64,000 bases of DNA from Candidatus Thiodiazotropha endolucinida. Its GTDB lineage: Bacteria; Pseudomonadota; Gammaproteobacteria; Chromatiales; Chromatiaceae. Both the position numbers and the translations under genes were made by a program. The stretch lies in assembly GCF_001715975.1 (NCBI RefSeq), contig NZ_MARB01000007.1:124001-188000 (forward strand), in the 5' to 3' direction. This document shows, in pieces, positions 1 to 8,645 of this stretch (within the stretch, counting starts at the first letter, position 1; the number at the start of each line of letters is the position of its first letter). The notes below the pieces were generated by a model. That model did not search any database, was not told the origin of the DNA, and worked only from the letters and a program-made list of their open reading frames with translations.

Positions 1-810
1 CGCGCTCTGCGGTTTCAACAGCCCCCTCAGTTTGGACCAGCGGTCAACGGCATCCTGGTAATCGGTCCGCTGGTAGGCGACTATACCGGCGATCCAGAGC
101 ACATTGGGATTGTCGGGCTCCAGTTGAAATGCCTTTTCGACCATCGGTGCCGCCCGTCCGGTGAAGTCATTACCAGCGTTCGAGGCTATGGCCTCGGCAT
201 ATGCGAGCAGCAGACCCACGTTTTTATCACTGATCTCCATGGCGCGATCGAAGGCATTGATGGCAGCTGACGGATCGTTCATCGCCATATAGCTGCGCCC
301 CAGCATAATCCAGCCCTCCTGGTTATCCGGCTGTTCCTGCATTTTGGCGGCGAGTCGTTTGACAAGTTCCTCCATCGGCGGCAGGTTCTGGGTTGAGCGG
401 CCTTGGGATTGCGCTGAAGCCGTGTGCGTGGCTGCAGGTTGATTGGCCAAACGCGATATAATCTCCGGGGAGCCTATAAACTGGTATAACAGCAGCGCTG
501 CCAGTGGTATCACCAGGGCTGACAATGCCATTTTATGTCCGGTTCCTCCGGATTCCGCCGGTCGAGATTGATCGGATACATCAGACAGCAGTTCTTTTTC
601 CAGATCCCTGCGCGCTGCGTCATAACGTGTCTGGTCCAGCGCACCTGATTTCAGGTCGCTGTCCAATTCAGCAAGCTGCTGTTTAAAGACAGCCAGGTTG
701 AGTTCATCGGAAGTGATGCCACTGGTAACCTGCTTACGCATCAATGGCAATGCGACAAATCCCATGGCCAGGAGTGAGAACCCGGCGATAATAATCCAGA
801 ATAGGGTCAT
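1..810 (-). CDS. ccmI: CcmI, cytochrome c biogenesis TPR protein (partial)
   Basis: Last gene of the ccm operon, cut by the left edge of the window, so the C-terminus is missing. CcmI holds apocytochrome c and delivers it to the CcmF/H haem ligation complex at the periplasmic face of the inner membrane. The start ATG at 810 overlaps the ccmH stop as ATGA. The visible N-terminus has a hydrophobic segment (MTLFWIIIAGFSLLAM), then the family's conserved stretch with FKQQLAELDSDL and a typical DYxxARRDLE-like segment. Further on, between about 330 and 1, there are TPR-like repeats. Identity rests on operon position plus these N-terminal features. Confidence 0.9.
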   Translation of the reverse strand, partial: MTLFWIIIAGFSLLAMGFVALPLMRKQVTSGITSDELNLAVFKQQLAELDSDLKSGALDQTRYDAARRDLEKELLSDVSDQSRPAESGGTGHKMALSALVIPLAALLLYQFIGSPEIISRLANQPAATHTASAQSQGRSTQNLPPMEELVKRLAAKMQEQPDNQEGWIMLGRSYMAMNDPSAAINAFDRAMEISDKNVGLLLAYAEAIASNAGNDFTGRAAPMVEKAFQLEPDNPNVLWIAGIVAYQRTDYQDAVDRWSKLRGLLKPQSA

Positions 811-1286
811 TGATCAGCGTCTCTGTGGTCGTTCGACTGGTTTAACAAGCGATTGAGTCGTTGTTCCTCTTCTGCAGAAAGCTCTGTCTCCCGGGCAACG
901 CTTTTACGCTTTAGAATACGGAATAGAACCACCCCGCCGACAAGAAAAACGATAAGGGGGCCAAACCATATCGGATAGGTCGTGGGTTTGAGGGGTGGAC
1001 TGTAGAGCACGAAATCCCCGTAGCGGGCAACCATGAAATTGATGATATCCTCTTTCTCCTGGCCACTCTTCATCATCTCATAGATCTCGTTACGCAGATC
1101 GATAGCGAGTTCGGCGTTGGATCCGGCCAGGGATTCGTTCTGACATACCAGGCATCGCATCTCTTCGATAATATCGCGGAAGTCCTCTGCCTTTCCCGGC
1201 TCATCGAAGCTGTAGTCAGCCAGTGTCGCGGCCTGTACGGCGGGCGGGGCGAACAACAGGGTGAAAATCAATACAAACAGGCGCAC
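807..1286 (-). CDS. ccmH: CcmH, apocytochrome c thiol-disulfide reductase
   Basis: 159 residues. CcmH is a periplasm-facing membrane protein that reduces the CXXCH cysteines of apocytochrome c before haem ligation. The sequence has a cleavable signal peptide (cleavage near VQAA), the hallmark LRCLVCQN-type motif (here MRCLVCQN, about residues 43-50) and the conserved helix that follows. A transmembrane segment (about 105-125) and a short charged cytoplasmic tail end the protein. It is the short CcmH form, with CcmI encoded separately. It lies 4 bp after ccmG and overlaps ccmI by 4 bp, which points to translational coupling. Confidence 0.95.
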   Translation of the reverse strand: MRLFVLIFTLLFAPPAVQAATLADYSFDEPGKAEDFRDIIEEMRCLVCQNESLAGSNAELAIDLRNEIYEMMKSGQEKEDIINFMVARYGDFVLYSPPLKPTTYPIWFGPLIVFLVGGVVLFRILKRKSVARETELSAEEEQRLNRLLNQSNDHRDADQ

Positions 1287-1290
1287 GTCG

Positions 1291-1830
1291 CTATCCTTTA
1301 GGCTTTAAATCTTCAATCAGGGGCAGTAATGTCTCATTGAACAGTTGCATGGTCATCGGCCCTGCATGTTTGTAGTGGATAATGCCTTTACTGTCCACCA
1401 AAAACGTCTCCGGAGCGCCATACACCCCAAGATCGATCGCGGTGCGTCCCTTCTTGTCGAATATGTTGATGCTGTAGGGATCACCGAGCTGGCGCAGCCA
1501 TACCTGTGCCTTATCCCGTTCGTCTTTCCAGTTTAAGCCGACGATATCCACTTTGCCGGAGCGGGAGAGTTGCACCAGGGTCTCATGCTCGGCACGGCAT
1601 GAGACACACCAGGTGGCCCATACATTGAGCAGATAGACCTTACCCTGCAGATCACTCGTTTTTACGATCGTGTCGGGACTTTCCACGGTAGGGAGAGCAA
1701 ACTCAGGTACCGATTTGCCAATCAAAGGGGATGGAATCTCGCGTGGATTCATACCCAAACCTTTGAACAGGAAGGCAGCGATCACTGCAAAAACGATGAG
1801 GGGTATGGAATAGCGTAGATATCGATTCAT
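1291..1830 (-). CDS. ccmG: CcmG/DsbE, thioredoxin-like thiol:disulfide interchange protein
   Basis: 179 residues: a single N-terminal membrane anchor (about 8-25) and a periplasmic thioredoxin fold. The active site is WATWCVSC (CXXC), preceded by the typical YLLNVWATWC strand. The family's cis-proline region is visible as YGAPETFLVD. CcmG passes electrons from DsbD to CcmH and apocytochrome c to keep the haem-binding cysteines reduced. It sits between ccmF and ccmH with 8-bp and 4-bp gaps. Confidence 0.95.
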   Translation of the reverse strand: MNRYLRYSIPLIVFAVIAAFLFKGLGMNPREIPSPLIGKSVPEFALPTVESPDTIVKTSDLQGKVYLLNVWATWCVSCRAEHETLVQLSRSGKVDIVGLNWKDERDKAQVWLRQLGDPYSINIFDKKGRTAIDLGVYGAPETFLVDSKGIIHYKHAGPMTMQLFNETLLPLIEDLKPKG

Positions 1831-1838
1831 GGTTGATT

Positions 1839-3836
1839 TTAACTCCCTGACGATGCCGGTGCGGCATCGGCAGTGTTGACCTGCTGAGAGGATCTTACTT
1901 TGGCGGTACGATAACGCCGGTCAGTGACGGCAAGAATGCCCCCCAGCCCCATCAACAGTCCGCCCAACCATATCCAACGCACGTAGGGTTTGTAGTAGAG
2001 GCGGAGGCTCCAGTCACCAGCGCCAAGGGGCTCACCCAGCGATACATAGAGGTCTCGGGTCAGTCCCCAATCGATTGCAGCCTCGGTCATCGGCTTGGTC
2101 TGGACGAAGTAGGTACGCTTTTCCGGTTCCAGGGTGGTCATGTGTTCACCGTCTTTTGAGACCTGGAAGCTGCCGCGATGGGCATTGTAGTTCGGGCCTG
2201 GTGTGCGTTTCACGCCTTCGAACTTGAAGCTGTAACCGGCAATGTCACTCACATCGCCAGGACTCATGCGAACATCAGACTCGATGCCGTAGTTGCTGAC
2301 CATGGTCACGCCGACGATGAACATCGCCACCCCCAGGTGGGCGAGGATCATACCGTAATAACTGCGTCCACCGGTTTTCAGATCGAGCCAAAAGCCGGAA
2401 AAACCCTGCTTGTGCTTCAGCCGGTCCCTGAGATTGACCACATGGGAGGTCGCAATCCACATTGCCAATCCCATGCCGAGTCCAACCAGCCAGTTCCCTC
2501 CTGAAAACATGGGCAGGAGGCTGAGCAGACCGAACGCCAGGCTGACAATGAAGGCGGCTCTCAGCTGCTTGACCAGCTGAGACGGTTCGGCATGTTTCCA
2601 GCGTGCCAGTGTTCCCATTCCCATGAGCAGTGCGAGAAATGGGGTTGTCAGCAGGAACATCTTGTTAAACCAGGGAAAGCCCACCGAGATCTTGCCCATG
2701 TCGAGGGCGTCATAGATCAGGGGTGCCAGCGTGCCAATCAGAACCAAAGCGGCGAATACCGAGAACAAAAGGTTATTGCCCAAGAGGAATGTCTCCCGGG
2801 ATACCAGATCGAACCGACCACCCCCCGATATATAGGGTGCGCGCCAGGTATAGAGCAGCAGTGATCCGCCAATGACAATCAGCAGAAAAATCAGGATGAA
2901 GACGCCGCGTGCCGGATCCGAGGCGAAGGAGTGTACCGAGGTCAGTACGCCGGAGCGTACTAAAAAGGTGCCCAACAGACTCAGGGAGAAGGCTGAAATG
3001 GCGAGCAATACAGTCCAGCTTTTGAATGCACCGCGCTTTTCGGTAACCGCCAGGGAGTGGATCAATGCAGTCCCTACCAGCCACGGCATGAAGGAAGCGT
3101 TTTCCACCGGATCCCAGAACCACCAGCCGCCCCAACCCAGTTCATAGTAGGCCCACCAGCTTCCCAGGGCGATGCCCAGCGTGAGAAAGACCCAGGCGAT
3201 GGTTGTCCAGGGACGGGACCAGCGTGCCCAGGAGGCATCGAGCCGTCCACCGAGAAGGGCGGCGATAGCGAAAGCGAAGGCAACGGAAAACCCCACGTAC
3301 CCCATATAGAGCATGGGAGGATGGATCGCCAGGCCGGGATCCTGAAGCATGGGATTCAGCTCTCCGCCCTCCATGGGGGCTGGGAAGGTTCTGGCAAACG
3401 GATTTGACGTCAATAGCATAAAGAGCAGAAAGCCGATGCTGATCATACCCATTACGGAGAGTACCCGGGAAACCATCTCGAGGTGCAGGTTGCGGCTGAA
3501 AACGGCAATTGCAACACTCCAACTTGCGAGGAAAAAGGCCCAAAGCAGCAGAGAACCCTCATGGCCCCCCCAAACCGCTGATATTTTATAGATGTCGGGC
3601 AGCTTGGTATTGCCATGCTGGGCAACGTAGATCACAGAGAAATCGTTACTCAAGAATGCATTGGTAAGAATGATCAGGGAAATACCCAAAAAAACGAACT
3701 GACCCCAGGCGAGAGAGCGTGATGCAGCCATCCACGAGGACGTGCGGGTATAGGATCCGACCAGGGGCACCACCGCCTGAGTGATGGCCAGACAGAGCGC
3801 GAGGATGAGTGCGAAATGGCCGAGTTCAGGAATCAT
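1839..3836 (-). CDS. ccmF: CcmF, haem lyase subunit
   Basis: 665 residues, a full-length polytopic membrane protein of the CcmF/NrfE/CcsA superfamily. It carries the tryptophan-rich WWD haem-binding motif (WGWGGWWFWDPVENAS) in a periplasmic loop, and many hydrophobic helices. With CcmH and CcmI it forms the complex that attaches haem b to the CXXCH motif. Its start overlaps the ccmE stop (ATGA, 3833-3836). A C-terminal periplasmic domain (about 480-620) precedes the last helix, as usual for the family. Confidence 0.96.
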   Translation of the reverse strand: MIPELGHFALILALCLAITQAVVPLVGSYTRTSSWMAASRSLAWGQFVFLGISLIILTNAFLSNDFSVIYVAQHGNTKLPDIYKISAVWGGHEGSLLLWAFFLASWSVAIAVFSRNLHLEMVSRVLSVMGMISIGFLLFMLLTSNPFARTFPAPMEGGELNPMLQDPGLAIHPPMLYMGYVGFSVAFAFAIAALLGGRLDASWARWSRPWTTIAWVFLTLGIALGSWWAYYELGWGGWWFWDPVENASFMPWLVGTALIHSLAVTEKRGAFKSWTVLLAISAFSLSLLGTFLVRSGVLTSVHSFASDPARGVFILIFLLIVIGGSLLLYTWRAPYISGGGRFDLVSRETFLLGNNLLFSVFAALVLIGTLAPLIYDALDMGKISVGFPWFNKMFLLTTPFLALLMGMGTLARWKHAEPSQLVKQLRAAFIVSLAFGLLSLLPMFSGGNWLVGLGMGLAMWIATSHVVNLRDRLKHKQGFSGFWLDLKTGGRSYYGMILAHLGVAMFIVGVTMVSNYGIESDVRMSPGDVSDIAGYSFKFEGVKRTPGPNYNAHRGSFQVSKDGEHMTTLEPEKRTYFVQTKPMTEAAIDWGLTRDLYVSLGEPLGAGDWSLRLYYKPYVRWIWLGGLLMGLGGILAVTDRRYRTAKVRSSQQVNTADAAPASSGS

Positions 3837-4294
3837 TGGACTTTCGACTGCATGTTGCTGACCCCCTCGTCATGAGCGGTCTTCAGTGAAGCCGCGACTT
3901 CGGGCGGCATATAGTTCTCGTCATGCTTGGCGAGCACCTCGCTGGCGATGAAGATGCCCGATTCGTTCAGCTGTCCCATGGCAACGATACCCTGTCCCTC
4001 GCGGAACAGATCGGGCAGGATGCCTGTGTACTCCACGGTGACGGCCTCGGCATTATCGGTGACCGAGAATGCGGTAGTCAGCCCATCGGGTTTACGCTTT
4101 ACACTATTGGCTTCGACCAGACCGCCGATGCGAAACGGATGGGCGGTCGGTGCTTTACCCTCGGCCACTTCCGAAGGGGAAAAGAAGAACATCAGGTTTT
4201 CGTCAAAGGCGTTGAGGGCCAACCAAGTGGCCACGCCAATTCCGGCAACCATCAGGCCTATCAGGGTCAGTCGTTTCTTGCGTATCGGATTCAT
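3833..4294 (-). CDS. ccmE: CcmE, haem chaperone
   Basis: 153 residues. CcmE binds haem covalently through a histidine and hands it from CcmABCD to CcmF. The start MNPIRKKRLTLIG is chosen by homology and because it overlaps the ccmD stop as ATGA; the reading frame is open further upstream but overlaps ccmD and ccmC there. One membrane anchor (about 8-28) is followed by the OB-fold beta-barrel. The haem-binding motif is LAKHDENYMP, with the histidine at about residue 126 and the conserved tyrosine four residues later. Confidence 0.95.
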   Translation of the reverse strand: MNPIRKKRLTLIGLMVAGIGVATWLALNAFDENLMFFFSPSEVAEGKAPTAHPFRIGGLVEANSVKRKPDGLTTAFSVTDNAEAVTVEYTGILPDLFREGQGIVAMGQLNESGIFIASEVLAKHDENYMPPEVAASLKTAHDEGVSNMQSKVQ

Positions 4295-4458
4295 CTCTGT
4301 TCTTTCCTGGCCCGACGGAGTTTTCGGGCAATATCTTTCAAAACTCGTTTGCGTTGTTGCATCGGTGCAACCACGTTGGCGACAAGGACAATCAGCGCCA
4401 GCAAAAAGGAGGGCCAAACGTAGACGGCATACCCGCCCATGGCGAAGAACTCTCTCAT
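4291..4458 (-). CDS. ccmD: CcmD, small haem exporter subunit
   Basis: 55 residues, easily missed. The start ATG at 4458 overlaps the ccmC stop, and its stop overlaps the ccmE start, both as ATGA. It begins MREFFAMGGYAVYVWPSF, has one transmembrane helix (about 14-33), and ends in a basic cytoplasmic tail. This is the standard CcmD design (FxMGGYAxYVWxSY). CcmD stabilises the CcmABC-CcmE complex and is needed to release haem-loaded CcmE. Confidence 0.92.
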   Translation of the reverse strand: MREFFAMGGYAVYVWPSFLLALIVLVANVVAPMQQRKRVLKDIARKLRRARKEQR

Positions 4459-5201
4459 ACCGCCTCCTGCTCGACCATTTCCTGCACCCAGCGTGAATTG
4501 CGCTCACGCTCGACAATTTCCGCGCGCGCGCGCATTAAGACCACAGCGCCATAGTAAAGTTTAAATGAGATGGCCATGGTGAGCAGCGGAATCAACATAC
4601 TCATATCCATTGATGGTTTGTCGAATTTTGTCACCGATGCTGGCTGATGCAGCGTGTTCCACCATTCAACCGAATAGTGAATGATGGGGATGTTGACCAC
4701 GCCAACCAGGGCCAGAATCGAAACTGCGCGGGCAGCCACGCGTTTGTCCTCGATAGCACTGTGCAGGGCGATAATGCCGAGGTAGAGAAACAGCAACAGA
4801 AGCTCAGACGTCAGTCGCGCATCCCAAACCCACCAGGTCCCCCACATCGGTTTGCCCCACAGAGAGCCGGTGGCAAGGGCTAAGAACGTAAACGAGGCCC
4901 CCACAGCGGCACTGCTGATGACGATGATTTCCGTCATTTTGATACGCCATACCAGACTGATCAGGCCGGAGACAGCCATCACCACATAGATAAACATCGA
5001 CATCCATGCGGCGGGTACGTGGATATACATGATGCGATAGCTTTCTCCCTGCTGGTAATCAGTGGGGGCGATGAAAAGGCCATTGTAGAGACCCCATACC
5101 AGGGTGATCAGAAAGCTGACCATGAACCAGGGGATTAATTTTCCGGCCACATTATAGAAGTAGCGTGGCGAACCCATTTGATGAAAGAAGCGAATGATCA
5201 T
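4455..5201 (-). CDS. ccmC: CcmC, haem delivery membrane protein
   Basis: 248 residues with six predicted membrane helices. The WWD signature is visible as GKPMWGTWWVWDARLTSE. CcmC presents haem to CcmE at the periplasmic face. It is 1 bp from ccmB and overlaps ccmD by 4 bp. The length and motif order match the family, and nothing unusual is seen. Confidence 0.96.
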   Translation of the reverse strand: MIIRFFHQMGSPRYFYNVAGKLIPWFMVSFLITLVWGLYNGLFIAPTDYQQGESYRIMYIHVPAAWMSMFIYVVMAVSGLISLVWRIKMTEIIVISSAAVGASFTFLALATGSLWGKPMWGTWWVWDARLTSELLLLFLYLGIIALHSAIEDKRVAARAVSILALVGVVNIPIIHYSVEWWNTLHQPASVTKFDKPSMDMSMLIPLLTMAISFKLYYGAVVLMRARAEIVERERNSRWVQEMVEQEAV

Positions 5202-5202
5202 A

Positions 5203-5886
5203 TCAACTCAGACTGATTCTCAATGATGCGGCAGTAGCCATTGGGGCCAGTACCAGTGAACCCACCAGCATGGCGGACAAAATGGACAGTTGCGCTGTCG
5301 TCGGTATGCCGACAATAGCAGTTTTGACAGCATCCGTGGCAAAGATCAATACCGGCACGTACAGAGGCAGCACCAGGAGTGAAAGTATCATACCCCCCCG
5401 GCGAAGGCCTACCGTCAGGGCCACACCCACGGACCCGATCAGGCTCAGCACCGGGGTCCCCAGTAGCAGGGTCAGCATCAGGGTGGGAACGGCGGAACTC
5501 GGGATGTGCAGCAATACTGCCAGCAAGGGTGCGATGATGAAAAGCGGGAGTCCGGTTACCAGCCAGTGAGCCAATATCTTCGCCAGGACGAGGATCGATA
5601 CCGGATGGGCACTCAACATGAACTGTTCCAATGAACCGTCATCGTAATCGGAGCGGAACATGCTGTCCAGAGAGAGCAGGGCGGCGAGCAGGGCAGCTAC
5701 CCAGATCACCCCGGGACCGACCGCTTCTATGAGTTTGGGATCGTTGCCGATCCCCAATGGAAACATGGCTGTGACCAGAATGAAGAAGAGCATCGGATTG
5801 GCCAGTTCCGCCCGACGGCGATAGGCCAGCACCAGGTCCCTTTTAAGGAGCAGGCTGAAAGCGCTTGAGAGGGAGAGGGTACTCAT
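5203..5886 (-). CDS. ccmB: CcmB, ABC-type haem exporter permease
   Basis: 227 residues, six hydrophobic helices. It pairs with the ATPase CcmA. The CcmAB complex drives release of haem-loaded CcmE from CcmC. Family-like stretches include LELANPMLFFILV-type N-terminal sequence (here RRRAELANPMLFFI) and SDYDDGSLEQFMLS. It overlaps ccmA by 4 bp. Confidence 0.94.
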   Translation of the reverse strand: MSTLSLSSAFSLLLKRDLVLAYRRRAELANPMLFFILVTAMFPLGIGNDPKLIEAVGPGVIWVAALLAALLSLDSMFRSDYDDGSLEQFMLSAHPVSILVLAKILAHWLVTGLPLFIIAPLLAVLLHIPSSAVPTLMLTLLLGTPVLSLIGSVGVALTVGLRRGGMILSLLVLPLYVPVLIFATDAVKTAIVGIPTTAQLSILSAMLVGSLVLAPMATAASLRISLS

Positions 5887-6533
5887 CGATCAGACAGATT
5901 TACACGTATCAGCTGGATTTCATCCTTGAAGCCAATCCGGTGATGGGTGGTCATGGCTGCCATGCCTCCTCGGTGTAGGTGTGCCTCGAACAGGCGCTCC
6001 ATATGCTCGATACCTTTGCGATCGAGGGAGGTGAAGGGTTCATCCAGTATCCAGAGTTTCGCATCGGTGACCAAAAGTCTTGCTATCGCCAGACGACGCT
6101 GTTGGCCTGCCGAGAGGTTACGTGTCGGTATATCCTCGAAGCCGTATAAACCGACCTGATCCAACGCATCATCCAGATCAATTCCCGCTTGTGCCTTGCC
6201 GAGTCCACGGGCGATGCGGAGATTTTCCAAAGGTGTCAGATCGAGCTTGGAACCATCCTTGTGACCCAAATAGGCGATATGCTCATGGAATTCGGGCCCT
6301 AGTCGAAAAATATCTTTCCCCTCCCACAACAGAGCGCCCGATTCCGGCAGGCGTATGCCGCAGAGAATGCGAAGCAGTGAGGTCTTTCCACTACCGTTGC
6401 GACCTTCCAGTACCAGCGCCTGACCTGGGTTGATACTGAAGCTCAGGTCTTCGAACAGTACCCTGTCGTCTCGTATGCAGAGCAGCGAGCGTGCTTCGTA
6501 GGTGATGGGGGAGGATGTGCTTGATGCTGTCAC
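5883..6533 (-). CDS. ccmA: CcmA, haem exporter ATP-binding protein
   Basis: 216 residues, first gene of the ccm operon. It is a compact ABC ATPase with Walker A (GRNGSGKTSLLR), the signature NLSAGQQRRLAIAR, Walker B (LWILDEPFTSLD) and an H-loop (TTHH). It powers the CcmABCD-E step of haem handling. All nine ccm genes run on the minus strand from here with no gap over 10 bp, so one transcript is expected. Confidence 0.95.
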   Translation of the reverse strand: MTASSTSSPITYEARSLLCIRDDRVLFEDLSFSINPGQALVLEGRNGSGKTSLLRILCGIRLPESGALLWEGKDIFRLGPEFHEHIAYLGHKDGSKLDLTPLENLRIARGLGKAQAGIDLDDALDQVGLYGFEDIPTRNLSAGQQRRLAIARLLVTDAKLWILDEPFTSLDRKGIEHMERLFEAHLHRGGMAAMTTHHRIGFKDEIQLIRVNLSDR

Positions 6534-6886
6534 AAGTTCACTGTCGTTTTATCGTTATCACGCTGTTCATGGCGTGGAGAACAAAGCCCTGGCAAAGTTG
6601 GCAAAGTGGACAACCTTACCCGATCTCACTCCATAGCCTCAACAAAAATCGAACGCTATCGAATATGGGAACGATCTCCTTATAAAATAATGGGAATTAT
6701 TTCCCGTCAATAGCCATTAGACACTATTATTGATGCCCATTCAGCAAACTGATTCCCATTTGTAATCAGCACGCTGTCACGAAATCGTCTGGTTGAGATA
6801 GCACTCTGCGGATTCTTAAGATTTGCTTAAGAATGCAATTGGAAAGTGTCCGACTTAGATGAGTCTAAAGGGTATGTCTTTAGCTG
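6534..6886. other. Non-coding region upstream of ccmA with inverted repeats
   Basis: AT-rich spacer that should contain the ccm promoter or be its leader. A perfect 9-bp inverted repeat lies at 6812-6834 (ATTCTTAAG, 5-bp spacer, CTTAAGAAT) with no T tract on either strand, so it looks more like a protein site than a terminator. Three ATGGGAA-like motifs (about 6665, 6692, and inverted near 6755) and a GGGAA/TTTCCC dyad near 6693 may be regulatory. No reading frame I would defend was seen here. Confidence 0.4.
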
Positions 6887-7024
6887 TCAGGTGGCCTGCG
6901 GTTTTTTTATAATAACCTGTTCCTGCTCAAAACTTTGCAGATTGGGGGTACGTTCAGCAATATTGGATGTTTGCCATGCCAGGGTCAAACAGAAAGCGAT
7001 AACCAATACGAAAATATATTTCAC
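6887..7024 (-). CDS. Candidate 45-residue exported or membrane-anchored peptide
   Basis: GTG start at 7022-7024 preceded by a GGGGG run about 12 bases upstream. The product begins VKYIFVLVIAFCLTLAW, a short basic end followed by a hydrophobic stretch like a signal peptide or anchor. A polar tail ends in a basic and proline-containing stretch. An FNR-like box and a TATATT -10-like element lie upstream on the same strand. It precedes the ccm operon in the same direction but is separated from it by about 350 bp. No family is recognised. The case rests on the hydrophobic N-terminus and the promoter context, so it is tentative. Confidence 0.4.
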   Translation of the reverse strand: MKYIFVLVIAFCLTLAWQTSNIAERTPNLQSFEQEQVIIKKPQAT

Positions 7025-7100
7025 CGGACATGTCCCCCGGAAATTAACTTGGTGGTGAAATTGTGGCGCCCTTGTGAGCAGTTATTTTTTTAAAGGGTGG

Positions 7101-7163
7101 AATATATAGGAATTACCCTAGGTTCGCTAGTCCAGGAATGAGTGTATTTTTGATCTAGATCAC
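7101..7163 (-). promoter_or_regulatory. FNR/ANR-like box with a possible -10 element
   Basis: TTGATCTAGATCAC at 7150-7163 matches the FNR consensus TTGAT-N4-ATCAA in nine of ten fixed positions. A TATATT -10-like hexamer on the minus strand (7101-7106) would put the start near 7095 and the box near -61.5, a classical class I position. The likely targets are the small peptide gene (start 7024) and possibly the ccm operon. FNR control of ccm genes is known in enterics; here it is inference. Confidence 0.45.
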
Positions 7164-7183
7164 CTAAACACCTCCTGCCAGGG

Positions 7184-7504
7184 CTATTCTACATGCAGAT
7201 AGATAAGATCAGAACTGATTTTAGTCGGATAGGTTTTAATAGGTTCTGTTGCAGGTTCGTCCAATGGCTCACCGCTTTTCAGGCTGAAACGACTGCCGTG
7301 CAGTGAGCATTTTATGCTATCCCCTTCGATACAGCCCAGATAGAGAGAGACCTCTTCGTGACTGCAGAGGTCATCGACGGCATAGATCCGGCCGTCGGCG
7401 TTCACTATCAGATAGCGCCGGCCGTCAATATCGACGCGCTTCATCCTGCCTGGCTGCAGCTCATCACAACGTGCTACTTGTACCCAATCATTCACCGTCG
7501 CCAC
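7184..7504 (-). CDS. Rieske [2Fe-2S] ferredoxin-like protein
   Basis: 106 residues from a GTG at 7504 that overlaps the upstream stop as TAGTG; a second GTG at 7495 is possible. The cluster ligands are clear: CSH at one loop and CSLH sixteen residues later (C-X-H...C-X2-H), in a short NirD/BphF-type Rieske fold (NDWVQVARCDELQPG at the start). It has no signal peptide or membrane anchor, so it is a soluble cytoplasmic electron carrier or a small subunit. Tight coupling to the TrpD2-like gene suggests a joint role, which is unknown. Confidence 0.85.
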   Translation of the reverse strand: MATVNDWVQVARCDELQPGRMKRVDIDGRRYLIVNADGRIYAVDDLCSHEEVSLYLGCIEGDSIKCSLHGSRFSLKSGEPLDEPATEPIKTYPTKISSDLIYLHVE

Positions 7505-8610
7505 TACCTGATTCGTTGATGGGCACGGCCCGAGTCGAGAACCTGACGAACCTGGTCGGCAGCGGATACGATTGTGCTGCAAACCCCGGCATGCCAGAGA
7601 ATCAGGGCGCAGCTATAGACCAGTGAATCGTAGGCCGGGCCTTGCTCGCCATGGAGAGCTCGCATGCCTGTTTCGGCGGCGGCTGAAGCTGCACCGCCGA
7701 TATCCTTAATGCGGGCGACTTCATCCCCACCGATTCTGATGGCATCGTCCTCAGGAAGTGGAACGGCTCGGAGGGTCTGGTTGATTCCGAGGCTCTCCGG
7801 TGTGATCTCGACAGGTTGCTCATCACCCAGGTCATCATAACGGTAGACCATTCCCTGTTGTCTCAGGGAGGGGATAACGCCTCCTTCGATACCACGCACC
7901 AGCAAACAACCCTCAAAACCGGCGAAACGGGCCAGTGAAGCATATTTTGCGGGATAAGGCTTATGCACATATCCGGTTACCAGGTGGGTCTTGCTTCGGG
8001 CGACAAGAGGCTTAGCCAGTACCTCGACTGTGGTCAGGACCTGTCGCTTGATTATCTTTTGTCTCAAATCGGTCAAATTGTGCAGGCCCGGGCAAAAAGT
8101 ACGCTGATCCACATAGGCCCATCCCAACTCCGGATCCTCCAACCGAGAAGCGGCGCTATCGAGGTCAAGATCCACACCGATACCGGCAGCCTGCAGTACA
8201 TGGCGGTGAGTGACACCGAATTTCGGACCCACGGTATCGAGGCCATGACTTACGCAGGGCAGGCCGCAGGCAGCCAATACAGCGGGTATAAAAGGTGATA
8301 CGGGAAGATTTCGGTTGACACCGTCATAGGGGTCAGCCAGGGAGATCAACTGGTCAATCTCGACCTGACGACTTTGTGAGATGTTAAGGATTGCCTCCAG
8401 TGCGCCTTTGTTTTCGTCATCAGTCTCTCGTTTCATACGAAGCGCAATAAGGAAAATTGCCGCCTGTACCTCGTCGATTTCGCCTCTCAGAATGGCCGCC
8501 ATACCTTTGCTGGCCTCCTCAAGGGAGATGTCCTTGCTCAGTTCCGGTCCGGTGGCTATGCGCTGAATGATCGAATGCATCAACGCTTGAGAGGTCATAG
8601 TGTCAGTCAT
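7504..8610 (-). CDS. TrpD2/YbiB-like glycosyltransferase family 3 protein
   Basis: 368 residues with the two-part fold of anthranilate phosphoribosyltransferase: an N-terminal helical domain (MHSIIQRIATG..., EEASKGMAAILRGE) and an alpha/beta domain. The PRPP-binding GTGGD motif of true TrpD is replaced by DPYDGVNRNLPVSPF. The later VSHGLDTVGPKFGVT segment replaces the usual KHGNR region. So it is unlikely to make phosphoribosyl-anthranilate. It resembles YbiB/TrpD2 proteins, which bind nucleic acids in E. coli. It has a good promoter (8646-8674) and is followed without gap by the Rieske gene. It is often annotated simply as 'glycosyl transferase family protein'. Confidence 0.8.
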   Translation of the reverse strand: MTDTMTSQALMHSIIQRIATGPELSKDISLEEASKGMAAILRGEIDEVQAAIFLIALRMKRETDDENKGALEAILNISQSRQVEIDQLISLADPYDGVNRNLPVSPFIPAVLAACGLPCVSHGLDTVGPKFGVTHRHVLQAAGIGVDLDLDSAASRLEDPELGWAYVDQRTFCPGLHNLTDLRQKIIKRQVLTTVEVLAKPLVARSKTHLVTGYVHKPYPAKYASLARFAGFEGCLLVRGIEGGVIPSLRQQGMVYRYDDLGDEQPVEITPESLGINQTLRAVPLPEDDAIRIGGDEVARIKDIGGAASAAAETGMRALHGEQGPAYDSLVYSCALILWHAGVCSTIVSAADQVRQVLDSGRAHQRIR

Positions 8611-8645
8611 GAAATACTACCTGATTGAGTGACTTGATGGAGCGC

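Noticed and set aside
7504-8610. Anthranilate phosphoribosyltransferase (trpD)
   Set aside because: The PRPP-binding GTGGD motif is missing and no trp genes are nearby.
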